A DNA stretch of 64,000 bases, taken from the NCBI RefSeq assembly GCF_004745595.1, contig NZ_SRLH01000001.1, positions 62,001 through 126,000 on the forward strand. The letters run 5' to 3'. Source of the stretch: Flavobacterium humi. GTDB lineage: Bacteria; Bacteroidota; Bacteroidia; Flavobacteriales; Flavobacteriaceae. The notes below the pieces were generated by a model. It was not told the origin of the DNA. It was given only the letters and a program-made list of their open reading frames with translations, and ran no database searches. The first letter of the stretch is position 1. Every line of letters begins with the position of its first letter. Positions 14,725 to 24,516 of this stretch are shown here, piece by piece. The position numbers were made by a program, and so were the translations under genes.

Positions 14725-17430
14725 CTATTGCAATTTCAGGTTTAGCCTTGCGTAATAATAGGCTCCGCTGAATCCCATCTGTACGGCATCCCAATAACCT
14801 CCCGCTTCAACCCAGTCATCCTGCTGGTCCGGGTAAATATTGAGAAGGTTATTGCTTCCCAAGCTTAGTTTGACGTTATCGGACAATTTAAACCCAAGGG
14901 TCAGGTCAACAACCATTTTTGCGCTGTACGTATCCGTTGCGGCCTGGATCTGATTGGCAAATGAGCCTCCATAATTGGCAACATCCTCATATACTTGGTA
15001 ATCCAATAGTTTCACTTCACTGAATCGGGTTATTGCGAGTCCGGCATCAAACCATTTCACGCCATAATTCAGGTTTAAGGCAAATTTATTGGCCGGAGCA
15101 GATGCCAATAAAAAGGCTTTGTCCCTTTCCCCGAAGAACGTTTGTTCGTCCAAATCCCTGTTGTTCACTTTTGAGATTTCCATATCATTGATATTTCCGA
15201 CGAAAGTGGCTCCAAAACTAGAACTTCCTATTTTTTTCTTCCAGGAGAAAACAAAATCAATCCCTTTGGTTTTTGTATCGACACCGTTTACGAAAAACTG
15301 GGCCTGGTCTACATTCATCCCTAATGAGGAAGCGTCAAAATAACCGGTCAAAACAATCCTGTCCTTTACGTTGATCATGTAACCGTCTACGGTAGCAGTG
15401 AAATCACCGGCTGTTGCCGTAAGCCCCAATGATGCATTTATGGCTTTTTCTTCGTTCAGTTTGCCAATTCCAAAAGATCGTGTCACCTGGCTGTCATTGC
15501 TGGACAGCAGGATTTCAGATGCTCCTGAGCTGCTAAAATTCGTAAAACTTGTGTTGTAATAAACCTGAGCCAAGGAAGGCGCCCTGAAGCCTGTACTTAC
15601 AGAACCTCTCACGTTGATTTTGTCAGTAATCTTATATCGGGAAGCTATTTTGCCATTGAGTGTGCTTCCGAAATCGCTGTAATTTTCAAAACGAGCCGCG
15701 CCACTGATCAAAAACTTATCGGTAATGTCAAATTCTGCATCCGCATAAGCAGAAACATTGGAACGGGTCCTGTTTACTTCGTTTTTCGGGCTGTAACCCG
15801 GGAATCCTTGTGATCCTCCAGGCCTTGGGTCGCCTGAAATAGGATCGATAGGAGCTGTTTGTGTGTTCGGATCTGTAATAGGTTCGCCGTTAGTGTCGTA
15901 TGTGGCATAAGAACCAATTTCGCCGGCAAATATTTCAAATCTTTCAATCCTGTATTCGGCACCAAAAGCCAAGTTCATCCCTTTAAGTACCGAATCGTAA
16001 TTTTTTGAAAGGTCAAGGTTGATGGTATTTTGGCTCAAACTATGTCCTCCGGCGTCAAAGGCGGTAGGGGAATTGGCTTCCATTGAAGCATTTAAAGTCC
16101 CTTTAATCCTGTAATCGAAGATGTTTTTTCCGAATGTGTTGCTCAAATCGGCTTTCCAGCCACTTTCTGATTTGCGTCTAAATCCTACAGCTACCGAATT
16201 GTCTACAATATTGGAAGTGATTCTCGGGGTAAATCCTCCCGGATAAATGGATTCTACGACTCTCGCTCCATCATTCCTGGTAAAAGCGTAAGCATCCGTG
16301 TCCCTGTAATTCCTTCCTCCGAAAGCATAAAAATCCAATTTATCGCAAATAGGGATAGACAGGTTGGCCATGATATTGGCGCTGGTAATTTCTGCTTCTC
16401 CAAAACCTTTCCTGAAATCGAATCCCGGGCGCAATGTCTTTTGTTTGTTTAAAAATTCGGTTGTAAAATTGACGAAACCTCCTTTTTTTCCTAATGGGAT
16501 ACCATAATTGGCAGCCACTTTAATGGAATTCCCGTCTAATTTTTTGTTTTTCCCGAAAGTATTCCCATTGCCATTCTCATCAAGCCTGTAGCCTCTTGTG
16601 TTAGCTGTTCCTTCCGGAAAATCGCCATCGGCGTCTGTATTGTATGCGCCATAGGTAATTGCTCCGTTGAGTTCATTTACGTTATCGTTCAAAACGATAT
16701 TGATTACTCCCGAAATAGCATCGGAACCGTATTGTGCAGCCGCGCCATCACGTAAAATCTCTATTCTTTTTATAGCCGAAGCAGGAATGGCATTCAGGTC
16801 GGTTCCGGTATTGCCGCGGCCCCTGGTCCCGAATAAGTTAACTAACGATGACTGGTGCCTGCGTTTTCCGTTTATCAAAACCAACGTCTGGTCCGGGCCC
16901 ATACCTCTTAAAGAAGCAGGGTCCACATGGTCTGCCCCGTCAGATCCTGACTGTTTGTTCGCATTAAACGAAGGTGCAACATACTGAAGCAACTCATTGA
17001 TTTCTATTTTTCCGCTTTGAGTGGTAACATCCTTGACATTGATGATGTCTATTGGCACGGCAGAATTGACAACCGTCCTTTTTGAATTTCTCGAACCCAC
17101 CGTTTGAACCGTAATTTCTTCCAGATGGACATTTTCACTCGATAGGGTTACCTGCAATTCCTTGTCGTTGCTGTTGCCTGATACTTCCGTTTGGGTGTAT
17201 CCGAGAGAAGAAACCTTCAAAAAGTATTTCCCGTTTTTTAATGTTACATTGATCTTAAATTTCCCTTCGATATCGGTGCTGGTCCCGTTATTGGTCCCGC
17301 TTTCCGTTACCGATGCGCCTGACAAGGGCTGCCCATCCTTGTCACTTACTTTCCCTGAAACCGTCATCTGCGCAAAACCGCCAAATGAAATTCCGATAAG
17401 GAAAAGCATAATCCAAAATTGTTTTTTCAT
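14725..17430 (-). CDS. TonB-dependent outer-membrane receptor
   Basis: A 901-residue receptor that should import a ligand through the outer membrane using TonB energy. Order of parts: signal peptide MKKQFWIMLFLIGISFGGFAQ; CarboxypepD_reg-like domain (about residues 23-100); plug domain (about 120-250) with LVLINGKRRHQSSLVN and the characteristic IKRIEILRDGAAAQYGSDAIAG-like block; then a 22-strand-type barrel ending YYARLNLKLQ. The plug sequence is of the type often seen in receptors with a Ser/Gly-rich RGRGNTGTDLNAIP loop. There is no SusD gene beside it, so a polysaccharide-utilisation locus is unlikely. The ligand cannot be told; siderophores, vitamins or peptides are possible. Confidence 0.95.
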   Translation of the reverse strand: MKKQFWIMLFLIGISFGGFAQMTVSGKVSDKDGQPLSGASVTESGTNNGTSTDIEGKFKINVTLKNGKYFLKVSSLGYTQTEVSGNSNDKELQVTLSSENVHLEEITVQTVGSRNSKRTVVNSAVPIDIINVKDVTTQSGKIEINELLQYVAPSFNANKQSGSDGADHVDPASLRGMGPDQTLVLINGKRRHQSSLVNLFGTRGRGNTGTDLNAIPASAIKRIEILRDGAAAQYGSDAISGVINIVLNDNVNELNGAITYGAYNTDADGDFPEGTANTRGYRLDENGNGNTFGKNKKLDGNSIKVAANYGIPLGKKGGFVNFTTEFLNKQKTLRPGFDFRKGFGEAEITSANIMANLSIPICDKLDFYAFGGRNYRDTDAYAFTRNDGARVVESIYPGGFTPRITSNIVDNSVAVGFRRKSESGWKADLSNTFGKNIFDYRIKGTLNASMEANSPTAFDAGGHSLSQNTINLDLSKNYDSVLKGMNLAFGAEYRIERFEIFAGEIGSYATYDTNGEPITDPNTQTAPIDPISGDPRPGGSQGFPGYSPKNEVNRTRSNVSAYADAEFDITDKFLISGAARFENYSDFGSTLNGKIASRYKITDKINVRGSVSTGFRAPSLAQVYYNTSFTNFSSSGASEILLSSNDSQVTRSFGIGKLNEEKAINASLGLTATAGDFTATVDGYMINVKDRIVLTGYFDASSLGMNVDQAQFFVNGVDTKTKGIDFVFSWKKKIGSSSFGATFVGNINDMEISKVNNRDLDEQTFFGERDKAFLLASAPANKFALNLNYGVKWFDAGLAITRFSEVKLLDYQVYEDVANYGGSFANQIQAATDTYSAKMVVDLTLGFKLSDNVKLSLGSNNLLNIYPDQQDDWVEAGGYWDAVQMGFSGAYYYARLNLKLQ

Positions 17431-17697
17431 AGTTAAGTTTAATTTGTTTTAATTTGGGATTAAAAATAGTAATTCCTACAAATAGACTGTTATTTTTTCA
17501 ATAAAACTTGTTAAAAATTGTTAACATCCGTATTTTTTTAAGTTAAATAACCTGCTATGATTTGAGTTGTTTTTACAACAGTAATAGGATCTTCCCGGAA
17601 ATTGACTCAAATGCAAATCTTTTTGATAACTTTATGCCCCGGCTATTTTATTTTTTAGCCATTTCCAGTACATTAGCAGAAATTCCAAAAAACCTTT
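17431..17697. other. Divergent intergenic region between the TonB receptor and parE
   Basis: This 267-bp AT-rich gap must hold promoters for both genes. For parE the best candidate is TTG (17602-17604) with TAACTTTA (17627-17634) 22 bp apart, one base off the -7 consensus. A weak hairpin GGCTA / TAGCC (17641-17660) would lie in the parE leader. I see no convincing Fur-type operator. Confidence 0.35.
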
Positions 17698-19554
17698 ATG
17701 CAAGAGCAAGATCAATATACTGAAGACAACATCCGTTCTCTCGACTGGAAAGAACATATCCGTATGCGTCCCGGGATGTACATCGGAAAATTGGGTGACG
17801 GTTCCTCACCGGATGACGGTATTTATATTCTTCTTAAAGAGGTGCTTGACAACTGTATCGATGAGTTTGTCATGGGTGCAGGGAAAACCATAGAAGTTAC
17901 CCTTAAGGAGAAAATGGTCACCGTTCGTGATTACGGACGTGGGATTCCTTTGGGAAAAGTGGTGGATGTGGTTTCCAAAATGAATACCGGAGGTAAATAC
18001 GATTCCAAAGCCTTCAAAAAGTCTGTCGGTCTGAATGGGGTCGGTACCAAAGCCGTTAATGCGCTTTCCAATTATTTCCGTGTGGAATCCGTACGGGACA
18101 ACCAGCAAAAAGCCGCTGAATTTTCGGCCGGTAATTTAACGCTCGAAGAAGAGGTTATCGAAACGACCAAACGCAAAGGGACTAAGGTTTCCTTTATTGC
18201 GGACGAATCCATCTTCAAAAACTACAAATACAGGAATGAGTATATCATAAAGATGCTCAAAAACTATTGTTACCTGAATACCGGGCTGACCATTATTTAC
18301 AATGGCGAAAAGTATTTTTCAGAGAACGGGCTTAAGGATTTGTTGGAAGAAACCATTTCCGATGAAGATATGGTGTATCCGATCATCCATCTTTTGGGTG
18401 ATGATATTGAAGTAGCCATAACACACAGCAAGACGCAATATTCGGAAGAATATTATTCGTTTGTCAACGGTCAAAATACGACTCAAGGAGGAACGCATTT
18501 AGGGGCTTTCCGCGAATCTATCGTCAAAACCATCAAGGAATTCTACAACAAGCCTTTCGAGGCTTCGGATATCCGAAAATCTGTAGTTTCCGCCATTTCC
18601 GTGAAGGTAGAAGAGCCCGTATTCGAATCCCAGACCAAAACCAAATTGGGTTCTACGGATATGGGACCGAATTCACCATCAGTAAGGACATTTGTCAATG
18701 ATTTCATCAAAACCAAATTAGACAATTTCCTGCACAAAAACCCTGAAGTGGCCGATGCGCTTTTGCGGAAAATCCTTCAGGCGGAAAGAGAGCGTAAGGA
18801 ACTTTCCGGTATCCGTAAGTTAGCTAAAGACCGTGCTAAAAAGGCCAGCCTGCACAATAAAAAATTGCGTGATTGCCGTGTCCACCTGACGGATGCCAAA
18901 AACCCAAGGAGTTTGGAAAGCACGCTTTTCATTACCGAGGGAGATTCGGCTTCGGGTTCCATCACCAAATCGCGGGATGTGAACACCCAGGCGGTTTTCA
19001 GTTTGCGTGGTAAACCATTGAATTCCTACGGGATGACCAAGAAAATCGTTTACGAGAACGAGGAATTCAATTTGCTCCAGGCGGCACTCAATATAGAGGA
19101 AAGCATGGAAGACCTGCGTTACAACAACATCGTGATTGCAACCGATGCCGATGTCGATGGAATGCACATCCGCTTGCTGTTGATTACTTTTTTCCTGCAA
19201 TTTTTCCCCGAACTGATCAAGGAAGGGCATTTGTATATCCTGCAAACCCCGCTGTTCCGTGTGCGTAACAAAAAAGAGACTATCTATTGTTATTCCGAAG
19301 ATGAAAGGAAAAACGCTATCGAAAAACTGAAACCCAAACCGGAAATTACCCGATTTAAAGGATTGGGGGAAATTTCTCCCGACGAGTTCAAGAATTTTAT
19401 CGGGGAAAGCATCCGCCTGGATCCTGTAATGCTCGACAAGGCAACTTCCATCGAAACATTGCTGGAATTCTATATGGGTAAAAACACACCTGACCGCCAG
19501 GAATTTATCATCAATAACCTGAAGGTAGAACTGGACGCGGTAGAAGAAGCTTAA
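17698..19554 (+). CDS. parE: DNA topoisomerase IV subunit B (type IIA topoisomerase, ATPase subunit)
   Basis: The ATPase and TOPRIM subunit of a type IIA topoisomerase, which passes one DNA duplex through another to unlink daughter chromosomes. At 618 residues it is the short ParE-like form. Motifs: [10 protein letters not shown] near residue 24; EVLDNCIDE for Mg-[32 protein letters not shown]; and the TOPRIM motifs EGDSASGS and [10 protein letters not shown]. The partner gene parC begins 48 bp downstream on the same strand. The pairing and the short length support topoisomerase IV over gyrase B; flavobacterial genomes normally carry gyrB elsewhere. Confidence 0.95.
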   Translation: MQEQDQYTEDNIRSLDWKEHIRMRPGMYIGKLGDGSSPDDGIYILLKEVLDNCIDEFVMGAGKTIEVTLKEKMVTVRDYGRGIPLGKVVDVVSKMNTGGKYDSKAFKKSVGLNGVGTKAVNALSNYFRVESVRDNQQKAAEFSAGNLTLEEEVIETTKRKGTKVSFIADESIFKNYKYRNEYIIKMLKNYCYLNTGLTIIYNGEKYFSENGLKDLLEETISDEDMVYPIIHLLGDDIEVAITHSKTQYSEEYYSFVNGQNTTQGGTHLGAFRESIVKTIKEFYNKPFEASDIRKSVVSAISVKVEEPVFESQTKTKLGSTDMGPNSPSVRTFVNDFIKTKLDNFLHKNPEVADALLRKILQAERERKELSGIRKLAKDRAKKASLHNKKLRDCRVHLTDAKNPRSLESTLFITEGDSASGSITKSRDVNTQAVFSLRGKPLNSYGMTKKIVYENEEFNLLQAALNIEESMEDLRYNNIVIATDADVDGMHIRLLLITFFLQFFPELIKEGHLYILQTPLFRVRNKKETIYCYSEDERKNAIEKLKPKPEITRFKGLGEISPDEFKNFIGESIRLDPVMLDKATSIETLLEFYMGKNTPDRQEFIINNLKVELDAVEEA

Positions 19555-19602
19555 AATCAATTTAATAAATAAGCCGTTAACCGAAAACCGTTAACTGTAA
19601 CT

Positions 19603-22317
19603 ATGAAAGACGAAGAAGAAGATAACATGCTCCCGGAGGATCAATCGGAAGAAAACCAACCTGAGAACGATTCGGAAGAAATGCCTGCGGACGATCATCC
19701 CGAAGGTAAATCCTTTGAAGGAGATCATTTTTACGACCACGCCGAAAACCCGGAAGATACCATTACCAAAGTAACCGGGATGTACAAGGATTGGTTCCTG
19801 GACTATGCTTCGTACGTAATCCTGGAGCGTGCCGTTCCCGCTATCGAAGATGGTTTTAAACCGGTGCAGCGCCGTATCATGCACTCACTCAAGGAATTGG
19901 ATGACGGGCGTTACAATAAAGTGGCCAATGTCGTTGGGCATACGATGCAGTATCATCCACACGGTGATGCGAGTATTGGTGATGCTATGGTACAAATCGG
20001 GCAACGTGAATTATTGATTGATTGCCAGGGAAACTGGGGAAATATCCTCACAGGCGACAGTGCGGCGGCTTCGCGTTATATCGAGGCGCGTTTGTCCAAA
20101 TTTGCCCTGGAAGTTCTATATTCTCCAAAAATTACAGATTGGGGCGTTTCTTATGACGGAAGAAGGGCAGAGCCGAATAACCTTCCGGTGAAATTCCCGT
20201 TGTTATTGGCTTCCGGTGCCGAAGGTATTGCAGTTGGGCTTTCCACGAAAGTGCTGCCGCATAATTTCAACGAGTTAATTGATGCTTCCATAAAAATATT
20301 AAAAGGCAAGCCCTTTACGATTTACCCCGATTTTCAAACGGCAGGAATCGCTGATGTGTCCAATTACAATGACGGAATGCGTGGCGGGCGGGTACGTGTG
20401 CGTGCCAAAATTTCCCAACTGGACAAACAAACGCTGGTCATTACCCAGATTCCGTATTCAACCAATACGTCAACACTGATTGACAGTATTTTGAAAGCGA
20501 ATGAAAAAGGGAAAATCAAAATCAAGAAAATTGAGGACAATACTGCTGCGGAAGTAGAAATCCTGATCCATCTTTTCCCTGGGGTTTCCCCGGATAAATC
20601 AATTGATGCCTTGTATGCGTTTACTGCCTGCGAGACTTCGGTAGCACCATTGGGATGCGTGATCCAGGACAATAAACCGTTGTTTATCGGGGTTTCGGAT
20701 ATGCTGAAAATATCCACCAACCGGACCGTACAATTGCTCAAGGCCGAACTGGAAATCCAATTGGAAGAACTCAGGGCCAAATGGCATTTTTCGACACTGG
20801 AGAAGATTTTCATCCGGGAAGAAATGTACATCGATTTCAAATTGTATTCCGATCGGGAATCTTTGTATGCCTATTTGTACAAGCAGTTTGAGCCGTTCAA
20901 GAAATCATTTGTGCGGGAGATTATCGATGAAGACCTGCAAAGGCTGACTCAAATCCCGATGATCCGTATTACGCGTTTTGATTCTGACAAGGCTGATGAT
21001 TTCATTGCCAAATTGGAAGATGAAATGAAAGAAGTACAGCATCATCTGGACAACCTGATTGATTTTGCTGTCGATTATTTTGCCAAACTGAAAGAAAAAT
21101 ATGGAAAAGGACGGGAGCGCCAGACCGAATTGCGTTCTTTCGATACCATCGAAGCCACAAAAGTAGTCCTGCGCAACACGAAACTGTATGTGAACAGGGA
21201 AGAAGGCTTTATCGGGACCGGATTGAAAAAGGACGAATATGTTGCGGATTGTTCTGATATTGACGACGTGATTGTCTTCCTTCGTGACGGGAATATGATG
21301 GTCACGAAAGTAGATGACAAGAAATTTATAGGGAAAGATATTATCCACATTGCCGTTTTCGACAAGAACGACAAGCGTACGATATACAATATGATTTACC
21401 GTGACGGGAAATCCGGTTCTTCGTTTATCAAGCGTTTCAATGTTTCGGGGGTTACCCGAGATAAAGCATATGACCTGACACAGGAAAAAGCCGGCTCGCA
21501 AGTGCTTTATTTCTCCCATAACCCTAACGGAGAAGCGGAAGTAGTCACTATTTTATTGCGCCAGGTGGGAAGTGTGAAAAAACTCAAATGGGATTTGGAC
21601 TTTGCAGATATTGCGATCAAAGGCCGGGCTTCCAAAGGAAATACTGTGTCTAAATATCCGATCAAAAAAATCGAATTGAAGGAAAAAGGGATTTCGACCC
21701 TACGCCCGAGGAAAATATGGTTTGATGATACCGTACAGCGGTTAAATGTAGACGGAAGAGGCGAATTGCTTGGTGAATTCAGGCCAAATGACCGTTTGCT
21801 TATCATCAATCAGTCCGGAAAACTCAAAACCATCATTCCGGAGCTGGCAACCCATTTTGACGAAGACATGATCATCCTCGAGAAATGGCATCCTAAAAAG
21901 CCTGTTTCCGCTATTTATTTTGACGGAGATAAGGAACGTTACTATATCAAAAGGTTCTTGATCGAAAACGAGAATAAGGAAGAAACGTTCATCTCGGAAC
22001 ATGAGAAATCACAATTGGAAATCGTTTCAACTGATTGGAGGCCCGTGGCGGAATTGGTTTTTGCCAAGTCCAAAGGTGTCCAGAAAGAAAACCAAACCAT
22101 AGACATGGAGCAATTTATTGCCTTAAAAGGGATTAAAGCGCTGGGGAACCAATTGACCACAGAGAAACTCAAACAGGTTAATTTACTCGAGTCATTGCCT
22201 TTTGAAGAGCCTGTAGAAGTCATTCCTGAAGACCTGGAAGTGAACCAGGACGTCGAAATTACAGATTTCAATATCGAATTGGATGAAGACGGGCAGATAA
22301 CGCTGACTTTGGAATAA
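19603..22317 (+). CDS. parC: DNA topoisomerase IV subunit A
   Basis: The DNA breakage-reunion subunit that forms a heterotetramer with ParE. Residues 1-60 are a very acidic tail (many Glu/Asp), followed by the winged-helix region with LERAVPAIEDGFKPVQRRI and HPHGDASIGDAMV. The active-site tyrosine lies in AASRYIEARLSK near residue 159. A coiled-coil region follows (about 455-500), and the C-terminal part (from about 560) folds as a degenerate beta-pinwheel without a clear GyrA box, which supports ParC over GyrA. The 904-residue length and the acidic N- and C-terminal tails are usual in Bacteroidota. A bidirectional terminator follows. Confidence 0.94.
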   Translation: MKDEEEDNMLPEDQSEENQPENDSEEMPADDHPEGKSFEGDHFYDHAENPEDTITKVTGMYKDWFLDYASYVILERAVPAIEDGFKPVQRRIMHSLKELDDGRYNKVANVVGHTMQYHPHGDASIGDAMVQIGQRELLIDCQGNWGNILTGDSAAASRYIEARLSKFALEVLYSPKITDWGVSYDGRRAEPNNLPVKFPLLLASGAEGIAVGLSTKVLPHNFNELIDASIKILKGKPFTIYPDFQTAGIADVSNYNDGMRGGRVRVRAKISQLDKQTLVITQIPYSTNTSTLIDSILKANEKGKIKIKKIEDNTAAEVEILIHLFPGVSPDKSIDALYAFTACETSVAPLGCVIQDNKPLFIGVSDMLKISTNRTVQLLKAELEIQLEELRAKWHFSTLEKIFIREEMYIDFKLYSDRESLYAYLYKQFEPFKKSFVREIIDEDLQRLTQIPMIRITRFDSDKADDFIAKLEDEMKEVQHHLDNLIDFAVDYFAKLKEKYGKGRERQTELRSFDTIEATKVVLRNTKLYVNREEGFIGTGLKKDEYVADCSDIDDVIVFLRDGNMMVTKVDDKKFIGKDIIHIAVFDKNDKRTIYNMIYRDGKSGSSFIKRFNVSGVTRDKAYDLTQEKAGSQVLYFSHNPNGEAEVVTILLRQVGSVKKLKWDLDFADIAIKGRASKGNTVSKYPIKKIELKEKGISTLRPRKIWFDDTVQRLNVDGRGELLGEFRPNDRLLIINQSGKLKTIIPELATHFDEDMIILEKWHPKKPVSAIYFDGDKERYYIKRFLIENENKEETFISEHEKSQLEIVSTDWRPVAELVFAKSKGVQKENQTIDMEQFIALKGIKALGNQLTTEKLKQVNLLESLPFEEPVEVIPEDLEVNQDVEITDFNIELDEDGQITLTLE

Positions 22318-22352
22318 AAAAAAATGCCTTTCAGATCGAAAGGCATTTTTTT
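22316..22352. terminator. Bidirectional intrinsic terminator
   Basis: Stem AAAAATGCCTTTC / GAAAGGCATTTTT with a 5-nt loop, A-run before and T-run after; it separates parC (+) and the terC-like gene (-). Confidence 0.9.
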
Positions 22353-22369
22353 ATACTGTAAAATTGAAA

Positions 22370-23227
22370 TTAATTGGTAATATCGGAATCTTCCAGTTTG
22401 TCGTCAACAATTTTATTATTGTGGAGCTGTACCGGTTTTTTGCTTTTCTTCATTTTCAGGTTCAGGAATTCCACAAGCAATGAGAAGAAAATGGAGAAGT
22501 ACAGGTAGCCTTTAGGAATGCTGGTCACCTCGGTACCGCCAAAGAATTTAAAATGTGCCATATGGGAACCTTCCGCCAAAAGCATCACGCCGATCAGGAT
22601 CAGGAAAGACAGGCCAAGTATCTGGATAGTAGGATGGTTGTTGACAAACTTACTTACAGGTCCGGCAAAAATCATCATGATCGCAATAGAGATTATAATT
22701 GATAAAATCATGATTATCAAAGCGCCTTCATAGCCAAAACCGCCTTCTGACGGATCTTTCATGCTGATCAGTCCAACAGCCGTTAAAATACTGTCAAAAG
22801 AGAAAACAAGATTTAAGGCCGCAATCTGGATAATTGCTGAAGATAACGAATTGGACGCTTTTCCTTTTTCGCTTTCTTCTTCTCCTTCCAGTTTATGGTG
22901 GATTTCCGAAACCGATTTATACAATAAGAACAAGCCACCACCAAAGATAATGATACTCTGTCCCGTAATCCCGGCGCTGAAAAAGCCCCAATCCAGATGG
23001 AATAGGACGTCCTGAAGGCTCAAAACCCAGGTAATCCCGAACAAGAGTACAATCCTGAAAGCCATTGCCAGTAACAGCCCAATCCTTCTTGCTTTCGGCT
23101 GGTCTTCAGTTCTTAGCTTGCCGGAAACGATTGACAAGAATACGATATTGTCAATACCAAGGATGATTTCAAGAAAAGTTAAGGTTAATAATGCGATCCA
23201 CGCATCAGGGTTGAGCAAAAGTTCCAT
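22370..23227 (-). CDS. TerC family integral membrane protein
   Basis: A 285-residue inner-membrane protein of the TerC family, whose members are tied to tellurite resistance and, in several bacteria, to manganese export or metallation of exported proteins. It has the signature LEIILGIDNIVFLSIVSGKL near residues 19-38 and a second acidic block, NLVFSFDSILTAVGLI, near 138; the paired Asp residues in membrane helices are the family's metal-site candidates. About seven hydrophobic segments are present, with a charged loop at about 108-125 (HHKLEGEEESEKGKASN). The C-terminal tail is hydrophilic. It lies 42 bp downstream of a small lipoprotein gene on the same strand. Confidence 0.93.
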   Translation of the reverse strand: MELLLNPDAWIALLTLTFLEIILGIDNIVFLSIVSGKLRTEDQPKARRIGLLLAMAFRIVLLFGITWVLSLQDVLFHLDWGFFSAGITGQSIIIFGGGLFLLYKSVSEIHHKLEGEEESEKGKASNSLSSAIIQIAALNLVFSFDSILTAVGLISMKDPSEGGFGYEGALIIMILSIIISIAIMMIFAGPVSKFVNNHPTIQILGLSFLILIGVMLLAEGSHMAHFKFFGGTEVTSIPKGYLYFSIFFSLLVEFLNLKMKKSKKPVQLHNNKIVDDKLEDSDITN

Positions 23228-23269
23228 TTTTATTTGTTTAGGTTAAAATTATCGGTGGTTAAACGTAAG

Positions 23270-23641
23270 TCAGTCGGTTTTTGTTACAGTTCCCTTTTGT
23301 TTTTTTGCATCGCCTACAAAAGAATATTCAAAAATATAGCCTTTCTTGTTGGTTGTCAGGATCTTCATGCTGATGGCTTTTTTTTCCTGCATGTTCTTCG
23401 GATGCAGTTTTTCCAGGACAAATTCGCAATCGTTGACCCAACGGACCGTAGCGGTATCGGTTTTCCCGTTAAAAGTTTCAATCTGTATGGAATCGTTCCG
23501 TTCAAAGGTCGAAACCAGTTTTTTCCCGTCTATTTCCTGTGTGAACTGGAATTTCCCGGTTTTAAAATCCTTGCAGTTCCGCTCCTGGTCGTAACAGGAA
23601 AACAATAACGGAAATATAAAGAGTACTAGTGTTTTTTTCAT
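23270..23641 (-). CDS. Small lipoprotein of unknown function
   Basis: A 123-residue protein with lipoprotein signal MKKTLVLFIFPLLFSC (lipidated Cys16). The mature part contains CKDFKTGKFQFTQEIDGK, FERNDSIQIETFNGKTDTATVRWVNDCEFVLEKLHPKN and a final TTNKKGYIFEYSFVGD, a compact beta-rich fold common in flavobacteria. Homologues have been labelled 'DNA topoisomerase IV' in databases, apparently by error; nothing here resembles a topoisomerase, although parE and parC happen to be close. It may be co-transcribed with the terC-like gene. A dispersed repeat with a strong hairpin lies just upstream. Confidence 0.75.
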   Translation of the reverse strand: MKKTLVLFIFPLLFSCYDQERNCKDFKTGKFQFTQEIDGKKLVSTFERNDSIQIETFNGKTDTATVRWVNDCEFVLEKLHPKNMQEKKAISMKILTTNKKGYIFEYSFVGDAKKQKGTVTKTD

Positions 23642-23649
23642 TTTTTAGG

Positions 23650-23729
23650 AGCTTTTTCCTGCTATCCGTTTCAATCTTTTTCTCTCGTCTGAAACGAGAG
23701 AAAAAGGATTTCCACTGCTATCAGGGCTA
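23650..23729 (-). repeat. Dispersed intergenic repeat, copy 2
   Basis: On the minus strand it runs from TAGCCCTGATAG to GCAGGAAAAAGCT. The centre is a perfect 12-bp hairpin, TTTTTCTCTCGT / ACGAGAGAAAAA with a 5-nt loop (23677-23705), which could end transcription in either direction. Its first TAG (23727-23729) is the stop codon of the DinB-like gene. Confidence 0.65.
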
Positions 23730-24302
23730 TTTCAACTTGTTTAGTTCGTCGTGAGTAAAATGTTTTGTTGTTTTTTCTTTGGAAAACTTATCGGCGTTGT
23801 AATCACCGGATTTGTTTTTGGGAATGGAAAGGCTGTCCCATTCGCTTTTCTTGAGCATTTTGGCATAAAACACAATTTGCCCTACGTGGTAAGGATAATG
23901 CGCCAATTGCCTGTTGATGGCATCCATGACGGTATGGCCTTCGTTACGGATATAAACGATCTGTGATAATTGTCCCGGAGTTAACCCGTTGATGGCCTCG
24001 AAAAGGCAATCCCATCCCTTTTCCCAGGCTTTGAGCAATTCTTCCTTGGTATGGATAGTTTCTTCAAATTCGCCATCCCTGTTCCGCCATTCCTTTTCCC
24101 CGTCTGTGGTAAGGAAATCGGTCCAGCGGGAAAGCATGTTCCCCGACAGGTGTTGTACAATCACGGCTATGGAGTTCGTATCTTCATTTACGACAGTAAA
24201 AAGCTGTTCGGGTTCTAATTGCCCCATCGCTTTTTCCCCTAATGTCTTATAGTACAGGAAAAGCCTTTTGCTGCTTTCCAGGTAGGTATTATCTGTTTCC
24301 AT
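23727..24302 (-). CDS. DUF1572 / DinB-superfamily protein
   Basis: A 191-residue protein of the DUF1572 branch of the DinB/YfiT-like four-helix-bundle superfamily, members of which bind a metal through three histidines and can act as thiol-dependent transferases. Family blocks are IVQHLSGNMLSRWTDFLTTDGEKEWRNRDGEF, with a His ligand candidate near residue 50, and INRQLAHYPYHVGQIVFYAKML, with two more near 136-140. There is no signal peptide. Because bacillithiol is probably made in this organism (bshA at 62836), a bacillithiol-S-transferase role is possible, but that is inference. Its start overlaps DUF6095 by 14 bp, and its stop lies in the repeat. Confidence 0.85.
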   Translation of the reverse strand: METDNTYLESSKRLFLYYKTLGEKAMGQLEPEQLFTVVNEDTNSIAVIVQHLSGNMLSRWTDFLTTDGEKEWRNRDGEFEETIHTKEELLKAWEKGWDCLFEAINGLTPGQLSQIVYIRNEGHTVMDAINRQLAHYPYHVGQIVFYAKMLKKSEWDSLSIPKNKSGDYNADKFSKEKTTKHFTHDELNKLK

Positions 24303-24516
24303 GGAACATACTGTTTAAAATGGTTTTTAATCCTTTGAAAGTGAGGAATATGGCAAAAAAAGAAATGATGATCCCGATTCCAAGGACAAGATAATGCCAG
24401 GTGTTCTGTTTGTTTATAAAAGCATTATAAACAACGGAAGGCCCAATAAAATAGAGCGGTAAGGCCCAGGCAATATATTTTATCCCTTTGGTTAAGATGG
24501 TTTTGTCTGTGTGCAT
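24289..24516 (-). CDS. DUF6095-like small membrane protein
   Basis: A 75-residue protein with two hydrophobic helices (about residues 13-31 and 40-63) and the block LTKGIKYIAWALPLYFIGPSV typical of a small flavobacterial family that I recall as DUF6095. Function unknown. Its ATG overlaps the murQ stop as TAATG, and its end overlaps the DinB-like gene by 14 bp, so murQ, this gene and the DinB-like gene form one tightly coupled unit. Confidence 0.8.
   Translation of the reverse strand: MHTDKTILTKGIKYIAWALPLYFIGPSVVYNAFINKQNTWHYLVLGIGIIISFFAIFLTFKGLKTILNSMFHGNR

Noticed and set aside
18820..19560. Open frame of 246 codons on the minus strand
   Set aside because: Entirely within parE on the opposite strand, no domain recognised.
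20905..21519. Open frame of 204 codons on the minus strand
   Set aside because: Opposite parC; composition biased to Phe/Ile/His as expected for antisense of an Asp/Glu/Lys-rich gene.
23270..23641. Annotation as a DNA topoisomerase IV subunit
   Set aside because: It is a 123-residue lipoprotein with no topoisomerase motif; the label appears to be a database error.
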